DNA from: DAORIO01 sp035438585
GTDB lineage: Bacteria; Patescibacteriota; Minisyncoccia; Phycocordibacterales; UBA9973
NCBI GenBank assembly: GCA_035438585.1
Contig: DAORIO010000005.1
Coordinates: 1-24,162, forward strand
Direction: 5' to 3'
DNA length: 24,162 nucleotides
The position numbers and the translations under genes were made by a program. Shown here piece by piece: positions 1 to 5,703 of the stretch (position 1 is the first letter of the stretch; every line of letters begins with the position of its first letter). Below the pieces are notes generated by a model. It saw nothing but the letters and a program-made list of their open reading frames with translations. It had not been told where the DNA came from and made no database searches.

Positions 1-567
1 TTTCATCAGTAGTGGGTTTCTAGTTATTTCAATCATTTTCTCAATAGTTTCATTCCAAGATAGATTTTCTTCTTTTTGAATTTTTGCAAACAACCGATCA
101 AACAACTTTTCAAGAACTAGCACATCTCCGAATGCGTCGTGGGCCGTAGCCTCAATTTCAATATCCAAAAAATATCGCAAATACTGAAGTCTATAAGAAG
201 ATATCTTTTCTTCTGTATCCAGCTTCCGAGCCACCTTCAAAGTGCAAATATAATTTTCAGGGATCAAACCTTCTTTTTTAAACATTGCTAAATCAAACGG
301 AGCGTTGTGAGCAACGAAAACAATATTTGGATCGTGGGCCATTTTATGAAGCTCATCAAACATTTTTGAATATTTAAACTCTGGTTTGTCTGCCACCATT
401 TTTGTAGTTATATGATGCACTGCCATAGACTCATATGAAATAGGAATCTCAGGTTTGAAAAGCTCGTTACCAAATTTTTCACCCATTTTATAGGCAACTT
501 GTATCAGGCGGTCTTTTTCTTCATTGCCCGTTGTCTCTGTGTCGAAAAATAGAATTTTCTTATCCAT
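1..567 (-). CDS. DnaQ-like 3'-5' exonuclease (DEDDh), 3' end cut by window
   Basis: A 3'-5' exonuclease of the RNase T/DnaQ superfamily, which removes nucleotides from DNA or RNA 3' ends in the cytoplasm using two metal ions. The reading frame is open from ATG at 567 down to base 1 (189 codons), so the C-terminus is missing. The DEDDh residues are visible: DTETTG with Asp9 and Glu11 (Exo I), HNAPFD with Asp92 (Exo II), and HDAFGD with His143 and Asp147 (Exo III). It could be the epsilon proofreading subunit or a stand-alone repair or RNA-trimming exonuclease; the sequence does not decide. A TATACT box lies 6 nt upstream of the ATG, so the mRNA may be leaderless. The family call is firm, the exact role is not. 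Confidence 0.9.
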   Translation of the reverse strand, partial: MDKKILFFDTETTGNEEKDRLIQVAYKMGEKFGNELFKPEIPISYESMAVHHITTKMVADKPEFKYSKMFDELHKMAHDPNIVFVAHNAPFDLAMFKKEGLIPENYICTLKVARKLDTEEKISSYRLQYLRYFLDIEIEATAHDAFGDVLVLEKLFDRLFAKIQKEENLSWNETIEKMIEITRNPLLMK

Positions 568-573
568 GTGCTT

Positions 574-579
574 AGTATA
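574..579 (-). promoter_or_regulatory. -10 box of the exonuclease gene, leaderless spacing
   Basis: On the minus strand TATACT is followed by 6 nt and then the ATG at 567. No good -35 hexamer is seen 17 nt upstream. The box lies inside the outer part of the left repeat that flanks the four-helix-bundle gene. Confidence 0.5.
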
Positions 580-586
580 TTAGTAA

Positions 587-609
587 ATTAGTAATTAGTA
601 TACTAGTAA
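587..609 (+). repeat. Left inverted-repeat arm flanking the four-helix-bundle gene
   Basis: The reverse complement of 587-609 matches 1008-1030 at 21 of 23 positions. The arm is built of TTACTAAT-like 8-nt units; outside it, down to base 571, there is one extra unit that the right arm lacks. The two arms enclose exactly one gene. Confidence 0.75.
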
Positions 610-640
610 TGTGAATAGTTTTTTATGATAAAATTGAAAC

Positions 641-1006
641 ATGCAGGTCCATCAATATGAAAAGTTGACGGTATGGCAAAAATCTATGGATTTAGTCGAA
701 GAAGTATATAGATTAACCGACAAATTTCCTAAAGTTGAATTATATGGTTTAGTTTCTCAAATGCGGCGATGTGCTATATCTATACCATCAAATATAGCCG
801 AAGGAAGTCGCCGGAAAACATCTAAGGATTTTAGTCAATTTTTAGCCATAGCTTTCGGGTCAGGAAGCGAACTCGAGACCCAAAATAAAATTGCTTTAAG
901 ATTAAAGTTCTTAAAAGAGCCTGAATACCAAAAAATCGACACCTTACTTCAAGAAATTATGAAAATGTTGAATAAGTTAATACAATACAATCACAGTAAA
1001 GTCTAA
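641..1006 (+). CDS. Four-helix bundle protein (S23 / 23S rRNA intervening-sequence family)
   Basis: A 121-residue protein of the four-helix-bundle family first known from ORFs in 23S rRNA intervening sequences (S23/IVP) and related to Avd, the accessory protein of diversity-generating retroelements. Family hallmarks are LTVWQKSMDLVEEVYRLT near the N-terminus, the central SIPSNIAEGSRRK (residues 48-60) and the following SGSELETQ stretch. Avd-type proteins are pentameric, basic and bind nucleic acid; the biochemical role of stand-alone CPR copies is unknown. It is not inside an rRNA gene and no reverse transcriptase is nearby. ATG 641 is preceded by TAAAAT with a 6-nt gap. The gene is bounded on both sides by inverted repeats and separates the divergently read exonuclease gene from yqeY, so it looks like an inserted cassette. 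Confidence 0.88.
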   Translation: MQVHQYEKLTVWQKSMDLVEEVYRLTDKFPKVELYGLVSQMRRCAISIPSNIAEGSRRKTSKDFSQFLAIAFGSGSELETQNKIALRLKFLKEPEYQKIDTLLQEIMKMLNKLIQYNHSKV

Positions 1007-1007
1007 T

Positions 1008-1030
1008 TTACTAACATACTAATTACTAAT
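1008..1030 (+). repeat. Right inverted-repeat arm flanking the four-helix-bundle gene
   Basis: Inverted copy of 587-609 (21/23 identical). It starts immediately after the stop codon of the four-helix-bundle gene and runs into the -10 box of yqeY. Confidence 0.75.
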
Positions 1031-1035
1031 ATACT
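1030..1035 (+). promoter_or_regulatory. -10 box of yqeY, leaderless spacing
   Basis: TATACT followed by 6 nt (AGAAAG) and ATG at 1042. The hexamer overlaps the end of the right repeat arm and mirrors the TATACT placed 6 nt before the exonuclease start on the other side of the cassette. Confidence 0.5.
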
Positions 1036-1041
1036 AGAAAG

Positions 1042-1494
1042 ATGCAAGATAAGATAAAACAGCTTATTGTGGAGGCTATGAGGGCCAAAAACCAAGTCGA
1101 ATTGGATACTTTGCGTTCTATTAGCTCGGCTTTTACGAATGAGCTCGTAGCCCTAAAAAGAACCCCTCAAGACAAACTCTCTGACGAAGAGGCGTTAAAA
1201 GTCATTCAAAGAATCGCTAAACAGAGAAAAGAATCGATCGCTTCATTCGAAGCCGGCGGACGGTCTGATTTGGTTGAAATTGAAAAAGAACAATTCAAGG
1301 TTCTTGAGCAATTTTTGCCACAAATGATGAGTGAAGAAGAAATCGAAAAGATTATTCGAGAAAAAATAGCAAGCCTTGGAGATATCGACAAGTCAAAGTC
1401 AGGGCAGATTGTTGGTATGTGTATGAAAGAATTGGCAGGCAAGGCAGATGGAAATTTGGTCAAAGAAATCGTAAACAAAATTATAAATTCATAA
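1042..1494 (+). CDS. yqeY: GatB/YqeY domain-containing protein
   Basis: A 150-residue YqeY-family protein. The family shares the helical tail domain of the tRNA-dependent amidotransferase subunit GatB; its own biochemical function is not established, though a tRNA-related role is suspected. The full normal length is present: an N-terminal helical part (MQDKIKQLIVEAMRAKN), the KQRKESIASFEAGGR stretch typical of YqeY (about residues 60-74), the EQFKVLEQFLPQMMSEEEI segment, and the terminal helical domain with SGQIVGMCMKELAGKADG (about residues 119-136). It is first in a closely packed run ending with obg; the next gene starts 9 nt downstream. The start is supported by the 6-nt spacing from TATACT. 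Confidence 0.93.
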   Translation: MQDKIKQLIVEAMRAKNQVELDTLRSISSAFTNELVALKRTPQDKLSDEEALKVIQRIAKQRKESIASFEAGGRSDLVEIEKEQFKVLEQFLPQMMSEEEIEKIIREKIASLGDIDKSKSGQIVGMCMKELAGKADGNLVKEIVNKIINS

Positions 1495-1503
1495 TTATTT
1501 TAT

Positions 1504-1848
1504 ATGAGAATTATTTTACATTGGTTAGTACTCGCAATTGCAATATTTGCAGTACCTTACGCAATTCCAGGAATTGCAGTTGATAGTATTATTGTGGCTA
1601 TCATCGTAGCCGCAGTATTAGGTTTTATAAATACAGTGATTAGGCCAGTTATTGGACTTTTAACATTACCTATAAACATTATTACTTTTGGTCTTTTCTC
1701 TTTAATTTTAAATGGATTGTTTTTCTGGTTTACAGCAAAAATTATTGACGGATTTGATGTGGCTTCATTCTCGGCTGCCTTTTGGGGTGCACTTATAGTT
1801 TCTATCCTAAACTGGTTGGGTTCAAAATTTATTCCTAGTAACGATTAA
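1504..1848 (+). CDS. Phage holin family 4 / YvlD-like small membrane protein
   Basis: A 114-residue integral membrane protein of the PF04020 (mycobacterial 4-TM phage holin, YvlD) family. Four hydrophobic segments are visible, roughly residues 3-20, 25-43, 52-75 and 87-108, separated by the conserved-looking NTVIRPVIGLLTLPINIITFG loop and helix, which is the strongest family signature. Members are common chromosomal proteins; despite the name most are not phage lysis proteins and their function is unknown. It starts 9 nt after yqeY and ends 1 nt before the MYG1 gene, so it is almost certainly co-transcribed with both. Confidence 0.88.
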   Translation: MRIILHWLVLAIAIFAVPYAIPGIAVDSIIVAIIVAAVLGFINTVIRPVIGLLTLPINIITFGLFSLILNGLFFWFTAKIIDGFDVASFSAAFWGALIVSILNWLGSKFIPSND

Positions 1849-1849
1849 A

Positions 1850-2749
1850 ATGAATATCTTTTTCCATAAATCAGTAATTGTTGCTCATGACGGATCATTT
1901 CATACAGATGACGTATTTGCTTGCGCAACTCTTTCGTTGTTTTTAGAAAAAGAAAAAAAGAGTTTCAAAATAATACGTACTCGAAATCCAAATAAAATAA
2001 AAACTGCAGATTTTGTTGTGGATGTTGGTGCAATTTATGATGAAGAGAAGAATCGCTTCGACCATCACCAGCCAGGTGGTGCAGGTGAGAGGGAAAATGG
2101 TATTCCATATGCTTCTTTTGGGCTTGTTTGGAAAAAATACGGAAAAGAAATTTGTGAAAATGAAAGAGTTGCAGAAGAAATAGACAATATTTTAGTTTGT
2201 TCAATTGATGCAGTAGATAATGGCTACGAATTATTTACAAAAAAAGTAAAAGGTGTCATGAATTTTAGCATAGGGGATACAATATCTTTTTTATTCAACA
2301 AAGACGAAAAAGATAGTGATTTTTTAGAAGCGGTAGATTTTGCAAAAAAGATTTTAAAAAATATTATAGGGAGCATAAATCGATCTGTTGCTAGAAGGAA
2401 AAAAGTAGAAAATGCTTATAAAAATTCAGAAGACAAGAAAATTATTATTATTGAAGACAGGGTTACTCGTGAAGATGTATGGTTGGTGATTTCAAAACTC
2501 GAAGAGCCACTTTTTGCTGTTTTTCAAGGTCTAAATGACGATGATTGGAAGGTGTTGGCAAATAGAATAAATATGGATTCATTTATGAGTCGAAAACCTA
2601 TGCCTGCTTCTTGGGGAGGACTTGAGAAAGAAAACCTAGCACGGATCACAGAAGTACCAGATGTTATTTTTTGTCACAAATCTCTTTTCTTGGCGGCTGT
2701 AAAATCAAAAGAAGGAGCTATCAAACTTGCCAAAAAAGCGTTAGAATAA
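1850..2749 (+). CDS. MYG1 family protein (UPF0160, DHH-type phosphohydrolase/exonuclease)
   Basis: A 299-residue MYG1-family protein. Eukaryotic MYG1 is a 3'-5' RNA exonuclease of mitochondria and nucleolus with a DHH-like metal site; bacterial members are little studied. Visible motifs are VAHDGSFHTDDVFACA (residues 11-26, metal ligands His and Asp), the ADFVVDVGAIYDEEKNRFDHHQPGG block (about 53-77) with its DHH, and a C-terminal domain with MPASWGG and FCHKSLFLAAVKSKEGA. Length is close to the family norm. It lies in the yqeY-obg run, 1 nt after the holin-family gene and 4 nt before the next gene. Hydrolase activity is inferred from the conserved metal-binding motifs; the substrate here is unknown. 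Confidence 0.88.
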   Translation: MNIFFHKSVIVAHDGSFHTDDVFACATLSLFLEKEKKSFKIIRTRNPNKIKTADFVVDVGAIYDEEKNRFDHHQPGGAGERENGIPYASFGLVWKKYGKEICENERVAEEIDNILVCSIDAVDNGYELFTKKVKGVMNFSIGDTISFLFNKDEKDSDFLEAVDFAKKILKNIIGSINRSVARRKKVENAYKNSEDKKIIIIEDRVTREDVWLVISKLEEPLFAVFQGLNDDDWKVLANRINMDSFMSRKPMPASWGGLEKENLARITEVPDVIFCHKSLFLAAVKSKEGAIKLAKKALE

Positions 2750-2753
2750 AACC

Positions 2754-3257
2754 ATGGGACAAGAAAGTTTAAATTTCGAAGAGCCAAGCAAACGAAATTA
2801 CATTGACGTAATTCGTATAAATGAAAACATATCCCGTAAATCTAACCTAGAGCAAACTAGGGAAATTGAAGCTCGTGAATCTAGAGAAAAAAAGTATAAG
2901 TATTTAGAAGATGTTCCGGATTGGGAAGAGAAACTTAAAAAATTAGAATTATTTGAACTATATCAAGAAAAAATTATAAACAAAAAAGGGTTTTATCACT
3001 ATGGAAATGAAGCATTTGAAGAGGTGCGAAATATTAATGATAAATATGGCAAAGGAACAGCAACATATATTCCTGGGGTTGACCCAAGAACTGGTATGCG
3101 AGGGTTTATTCTTAGAATCGAAAAACCTTCTAGGCAGGAATTTGATGCTATTTTAGATATTAATGGTAGTATCTTACCTAGCAAGATGGAAATCAAAGAA
3201 TATGTTGAAAAAGATGATTTGAATAGTGATTTTGAGAAACTCCAAAAAGCTTCATAA
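2754..3257 (+). CDS. Hypothetical protein, charged, operonic with obg
   Basis: A 167-residue protein that I do not recognise. It is highly charged and soluble: no signal peptide or membrane segment is seen. The N-terminal half is predicted helical (residues about 28-75, rich in Glu/Lys/Arg). The C-terminal half, from about residue 80, appears to be a small alpha/beta fold with YGKGTATYIPGVDPRTGMRGFI. It starts 4 nt after the MYG1 gene and ends 6 nt before obg, so co-expression is likely. The ATG at 2754 gives the natural operon spacing. Confidence 0.75.
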   Translation: MGQESLNFEEPSKRNYIDVIRINENISRKSNLEQTREIEARESREKKYKYLEDVPDWEEKLKKLELFELYQEKIINKKGFYHYGNEAFEEVRNINDKYGKGTATYIPGVDPRTGMRGFILRIEKPSRQEFDAILDINGSILPSKMEIKEYVEKDDLNSDFEKLQKAS

Positions 3258-3263
3258 AAATAT

Positions 3264-4259
3264 ATGGCATTTATTGATGAATTAAAATTTAAAGCGAAAG
3301 CAGGACGCGGTGGAGACGGCGTTGTAAGATGGCGACAAGAGAAATTTATTGCCAAAGGTGGACCCAATGGTGGAGACGGCGGACGAGGTGGCGATATTAT
3401 TATCGAGGCAGTTCGCGATGTTGGAGCTTTGAACCACATAAAAGGAAAAGTAGAATTTGAAGCTGAAAATGGCTTTCCTGGAGAAGGCGCAAGTCGTCAT
3501 GGTGCAAATGGAGAATCTTTGGTCATCAAAGTTCCAGTTGGTTCTGTTGTTACAAATTTAGACACTGGTTGGGAATATGAATTTACAGAAGTTGGGCAAC
3601 GCGAGACTGTTTTGACTGGCGGTGGAGGTGGACGAGGAAATGAACACTTTAAAAGTTCAACAAACCAAGCTCCAAGACAAGCCACAAAAGGACGTCCAGG
3701 CGGTGAAGCGAAATTCAAAGTTGAACTCCGCCTTTTTGCTGACCTTGGACTTGTTGGATATCCAAATGCTGGAAAAAGTTCTCTAATTAACGCCCTAACA
3801 AATACAAAATCAAAAGTAGGAGATTACGCTTTTACAACACTCGACCCAAACTTGGGAGATTTCTTTGGGCACATTATTGCTGATATTCCGGGAGTTATAG
3901 AAGGGGCACACGAAGGAAAGGGGCTGGGTTCAAAATTTCTTCGACATATTATGCGAACAAAAATGCTTGCGCATTTAGTTTCGTTTGAGCACGCACTAAC
4001 AGGTGGTGCGACTGGTATGACAAAAGCTTACAAGGCAATAAGAGAGGAATTGAAACAATATGGAAAAGGGCTTGATGAAAAAGATGAAATTATAATTCTA
4101 ACAAAAACTGACGTCGTTGATTCTAAAATAATTGATCGTGAATTAAAAAAGTTTGAGAAGTTATCAAAAAATGTTTTTACTGTTTCTTTGTATGACGACA
4201 AGTCCGTCAAAGAAATTACCGCACACATTTCTCAAATTTTAGACGATAAGAAAAAATAA
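3264..4259 (+). CDS. obg: Obg/CgtA GTPase
   Basis: A 331-residue Obg GTPase, which binds the 50S subunit during late ribosome assembly and couples it to nucleotide levels. The glycine-rich Obg fold fills residues 1-158 (AGRGGDGV, KGGPNGGDGGRGG, GGGGGRGNEHF). The G domain follows with the P-loop GYPNAGKSS (165-173), switch region YAFTTLDPNLG, and G3 DIPG (207-210). The G4 position reads TKTD (280-283) instead of the usual NKxD. The C-terminal OCT domain of Bacillus Obg is absent, as in many short Obg proteins. It is the last gene of the run starting at yqeY and is followed by a strong terminator. Confidence 0.96.
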   Translation: MAFIDELKFKAKAGRGGDGVVRWRQEKFIAKGGPNGGDGGRGGDIIIEAVRDVGALNHIKGKVEFEAENGFPGEGASRHGANGESLVIKVPVGSVVTNLDTGWEYEFTEVGQRETVLTGGGGGRGNEHFKSSTNQAPRQATKGRPGGEAKFKVELRLFADLGLVGYPNAGKSSLINALTNTKSKVGDYAFTTLDPNLGDFFGHIIADIPGVIEGAHEGKGLGSKFLRHIMRTKMLAHLVSFEHALTGGATGMTKAYKAIREELKQYGKGLDEKDEIIILTKTDVVDSKIIDRELKKFEKLSKNVFTVSLYDDKSVKEITAHISQILDDKKK

Positions 4260-4270
4260 ATTACAAATAT

Positions 4271-4300
4271 AAAAGCCCAGACGTTAGTCTGGGTTTTTTA
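4271..4300 (+). terminator. Rho-independent terminator after obg
   Basis: Perfect 7-bp stem CCCAGAC/GTCTGGG with loop GTTA (4276-4293) followed by six T residues. With four A residues on the other side it can also serve minus-strand transcripts arriving from 4.4-4.6 kb. Confidence 0.9.
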
Positions 4301-4381
4301 TTTCTAATCACTTAGAAATAATCTAGATTTTTATTTTTTTCTTGCGATTGTGTCCATTTTTTATTTGTTTTTTCGAACAAA

Positions 4382-4571
4382 TTAAAACTCATCAGTGGCT
4401 TGCAAGGCCGAGCTGTCAGACCCCTTTGTGTTGTTGGACAAGATTTTGTACAGATTCTTCTGTTTCCTTTCGAATTTAGGCAGCGTTTTCTTTTGGCATC
4501 ATGCCGGCATCACTTTTTTCTTTACAAGTCATACCAACATCACTTTTTTCTTCACAACCTTTTTTTCTCAT
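4382..4571 (-). pseudogene. Possible small Cys-repeat ORF, broken by an apparent +1 frameshift
   Basis: From ATG 4571 a frame encodes 31 residues (stop at 4476-4478). They include two 10-residue repeats, CEEKSDVGMT and CKEKSDAGMM, encoded by a tandem 30-nt repeat at 4497-4556. Moving +1 near the end of this frame would continue with a plausible soluble tail (KFERKQKNLYKILSNN...) to a stop at 4382, about 62 residues in all. It could be a frameshifted short gene, a 31-residue peptide gene, or chance. No good promoter is seen upstream. The obg terminator hairpin lies downstream in the right orientation to end it. Confidence 0.3.
4497..4556 (-). repeat. Tandem 30-nt repeat, two units
   Basis: Two adjacent 30-nt units (4527-4556 and 4497-4526, minus strand). 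They share AAGAAAAAAGTGATG and GGxATGA and, read in frame, give CEEKSDVGMT and CKEKSDAGMM. Because the unit is ten codons, duplication would preserve a reading frame. Confidence 0.6.
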
Positions 4572-4650
4572 ACGATTTGAGGTTTTAATTGTTATAACAC
4601 TTATGTACTGATCGGTATTATTTTAATAAAAATTAAAAAATAAAGCAAAT

Positions 4651-4680
4651 AAAAAAACCCGCCGACTTTCGTCTGGCGGG
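4651..4680 (-). terminator. Minus-strand terminator
   Basis: GC-rich hairpin CCCGCC-GAC / GTC-GGCGGG with a TTTC loop and one bulged base (4658-4680), followed on the minus strand by seven T residues. It is the first strong T-tailed hairpin after the promoter at 5376-5404. Confidence 0.8.
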
Positions 4681-4707
4681 CTTAACCGTAAGGCGGGCTC
4701 CTCTTTT

Positions 4708-4890
4708 CTAGATCCCGGATGACAATACGCTGACCTCGTTTGGGTAGCGTCTGAGCTTGGCTTTCGTATCCATTTTGCTCAGGTCTTTGGCGGGGTTTGC
4801 AAGTCCGTATGATGCATAATTATAACGGGCGGCGCGGTGAAGAGAATACTGGCTAAAGAAATAGAGGATACAATTGAATGGAGGTTTCAT
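4708..4890 (-). CDS. Possible 60-residue basic hypothetical protein
   Basis: ATG 4890 opens a 60-codon frame (a TTG at 4905 is a less likely start). It ends 28 nt before a minus-strand terminator. The product is basic, with no signal peptide and no long membrane segment; Tyr, Ser, Arg and Ala are frequent (YSLHRAARYNYASYGLANPA, then DTKAKLRRYPNEV). I do not recognise a family. Its local base composition is more GC-rich than its surroundings, which favours either real coding or structured RNA. It lies near the 3' end of a candidate long transcript starting near 5369. No Shine-Dalgarno is seen, but this genome rarely shows one. Confidence 0.4.
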   Translation of the reverse strand: MKPPFNCILYFFSQYSLHRAARYNYASYGLANPAKDLSKMDTKAKLRRYPNEVSVLSSGI

Positions 4891-4997
4891 AAAAACATCC
4901 GGCAATATTTATATCTTATATCTTTGCTCTAATATCCAACCTTTACGATTTTATTAAATACTCTAAATTTTTTTCTAGGTAAATATAAAGTACTATT

Positions 4998-5072
4998 TTA
5001 AAAGATCGAGCAATGATGTCTCCTCAGTTGGTTAGCTGAGCCACTACGAGCTTGCCAGGCTCTTGTCGACAT
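4998..5072 (-). CDS. Mini-ORF, 24 residues, basic
   Basis: ATG 5072 to TAA 4998-5000 encodes MSTRAWQARSGSANQLRRHH followed by four residues. It lies within the candidate long minus transcript. It shares a GSAN segment with the 33-residue ORF upstream in the same transcript. Such short frames arise by chance in structured RNA, so this is only a possibility. Confidence 0.15.
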   Translation of the reverse strand: MSTRAWQARSGSANQLRRHHCSIF

Positions 5073-5216
5073 TTTAACTATCACAGATTTTTATTTTATT
5101 AAAAATAAAAAATTCAATCATAATCAAATGAACTTTCGTTTAAACGACTAGTGGTCTTTGTAAGACTAAATGTTTTAATGGGTTCCTTAGGCCCTTTTAA
5201 CTACCTGGAAGCGGGG

Positions 5217-5318
5217 TCAGTCCCGGCCGGTATTTTTCGCTGCAGAATGTATCATCATGGATGTTGTGTGGCTAACCGCATTCGCAGAGCCACGGCACAA
5301 GGGCATTTGTTTCTTCAT
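5217..5318 (-). CDS. Mini-ORF, 33 residues, near 5' end of candidate transcript
   Basis: ATG 5318 to TGA 5217-5219 encodes 33 residues beginning MKKQMPLCRGSANAVSHTTS. The start lies about 50 nt downstream of the start site predicted from the perfect promoter at 5376-5404, which is where a leader peptide or a small protein would begin. No family is recognised and no membrane segment is present. The same DNA can form a hairpin (5268-5293), so the signal could equally be RNA structure. Confidence 0.25.
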   Translation of the reverse strand: MKKQMPLCRGSANAVSHTTSMMIHSAAKNTGRD

Positions 5319-5375
5319 CGTTTTAGGATTTAGAGGGTTAGAAATTCAAAACATTTATTTAAAGAACTTGCTAGT

Positions 5376-5404
5376 ATTATATACCAGTACACAAATATTG
5401 TCAA
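5376..5404 (-). promoter_or_regulatory. Perfect consensus sigma70 promoter (minus strand)
   Basis: TTGACA (5399-5404), 17-nt spacer, TATAAT (5376-5381). Both hexamers match the consensus exactly with ideal spacing. Predicted start is near 5369, reading toward lower coordinates. No conventional gene follows for several hundred bases. Confidence 0.85.
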
Positions 5405-5429
5405 GTACTTACAACCACCCACTAAACCA

Positions 5430-5457
5430 AATAAAAAACCTCACGCATGGCGAGGTT
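5430..5457 (-). terminator. Minus-strand terminator of the 5577-5430 unit
   Basis: AACCTC/GAGGTT stem (5437-5442 with 5452-5457) followed on the minus strand by TTTTTTATTT. It ends the small transcript predicted from the promoter at 5584-5612. Confidence 0.75.
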
Positions 5458-5577
5458 CTTACCCTTACTTTTTGAATTTTTGAATTTTAAAATTTAAAGT
5501 AATTTTGTGTAACGTGACCATATTATGGACTACGACACGAAAGAGCGTTTGTCTGCATTTTTTTTAGATAAGGTACT
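5430..5577 (-). ncRNA. Candidate small RNA of about 150 nt
   Basis: Bounded by a strong promoter (5584-5612) and a T-tailed hairpin (5430-5457) on the minus strand, with no conventional ORF. The only frame is an 11-residue peptide MQTNALSCRSP (5523-5558). The middle is AT-rich and unstructured by eye. No known RNA family is recognised. Confidence 0.45.
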
Positions 5578-5583
5578 AAAAAT

Positions 5584-5612
5584 ATTATGTACTATTATTA
5601 ACGTAATGTCAA
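5584..5612 (-). promoter_or_regulatory. Near-consensus sigma70 promoter (minus strand)
   Basis: TTGACA (5607-5612), 17-nt spacer, CATAAT (5584-5589). Predicted start is near 5577. It lies just downstream of the terminator of the secreted-protein gene, so it starts an independent unit. Confidence 0.75.
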
Positions 5613-5645
5613 ATATATTACCAACTTATTCTAAGTGATTTATTT

Positions 5646-5680
5646 TAAATAAAAACCCCGCTATCTTTCGATAACGGGGT
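5646..5680 (-). terminator. Terminator of the secreted-protein gene
   Basis: Hairpin ACCCCG-c-TATC / GATA-a-CGGGGT with a TTT-rich loop (5655-5680), followed on the minus strand by TTTTTATTT. It lies 24 nt beyond the stop codon of the 358-residue gene. Confidence 0.85.
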
Positions 5681-5703
5681 CAACCTTAAATTAAACCAAA
5701 CTT

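Larger units (their letters stand above)
4651..5369 (-). ncRNA. Candidate 0.7-kb minus-strand transcript of unknown class
   Basis: The interval is defined by a perfect consensus promoter (5376-5404) and a strong terminator (4651-4680) on the same strand. Inside are GC-rich parts with evident hairpins, such as GTGGCT/AGCCAC at 5268-5293, CTCAG/CTGAG near 5030-5050 and GTCTT/AAGAC near 5151-5163, plus mini-ORFs of 33 residues (5217-5318), 24 residues (4998-5072) and 60 residues (4708-4890). I looked for tmRNA, RNase P RNA, SRP RNA, 6S RNA and tRNA signatures and found none. An AT-rich inverted repeat around 5090-5116 might end or process the RNA earlier, so the true 3' end is uncertain. Confidence 0.4.
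4301..5650. other. About 1.35-kb accessory, mostly non-coding region
   Basis: No conventional gene is recognised here. Everything interpretable points to minus-strand transcription: two near-perfect sigma70 promoters, two T-tailed hairpins, and several short ORFs described separately. Patches of higher GC (about 4400-4510, 4650-4870, 5160-5310) stand out against very AT-rich spacers, as expected of structured RNA or recently acquired DNA. The stretches 4301-4381 and 4572-4650 show nothing beyond AT-rich sequence. Confidence 0.6.

Noticed and set aside
4395..4588. Two overlapping plus-strand ORFs of 61-62 codons rich in Phe and Thr
   Set aside because: They are the antisense of the A-rich tandem repeat on the minus strand, giving runs of Phe; no promoter or terminator fits them on the plus strand.
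5026..5075. tRNA-like stretch on the plus strand: a TCAGTTGGTTAG D-loop-like sequence followed by GAGC-TTGCCAG-GCTC resembling a Gly anticodon arm
   Set aside because: The spacing between the two arms is too long, the D stem pairs differently, and there is no T arm (no GTTCRA), acceptor stem or CCA, so it is not a tRNA gene. At most a remnant or coincidence.
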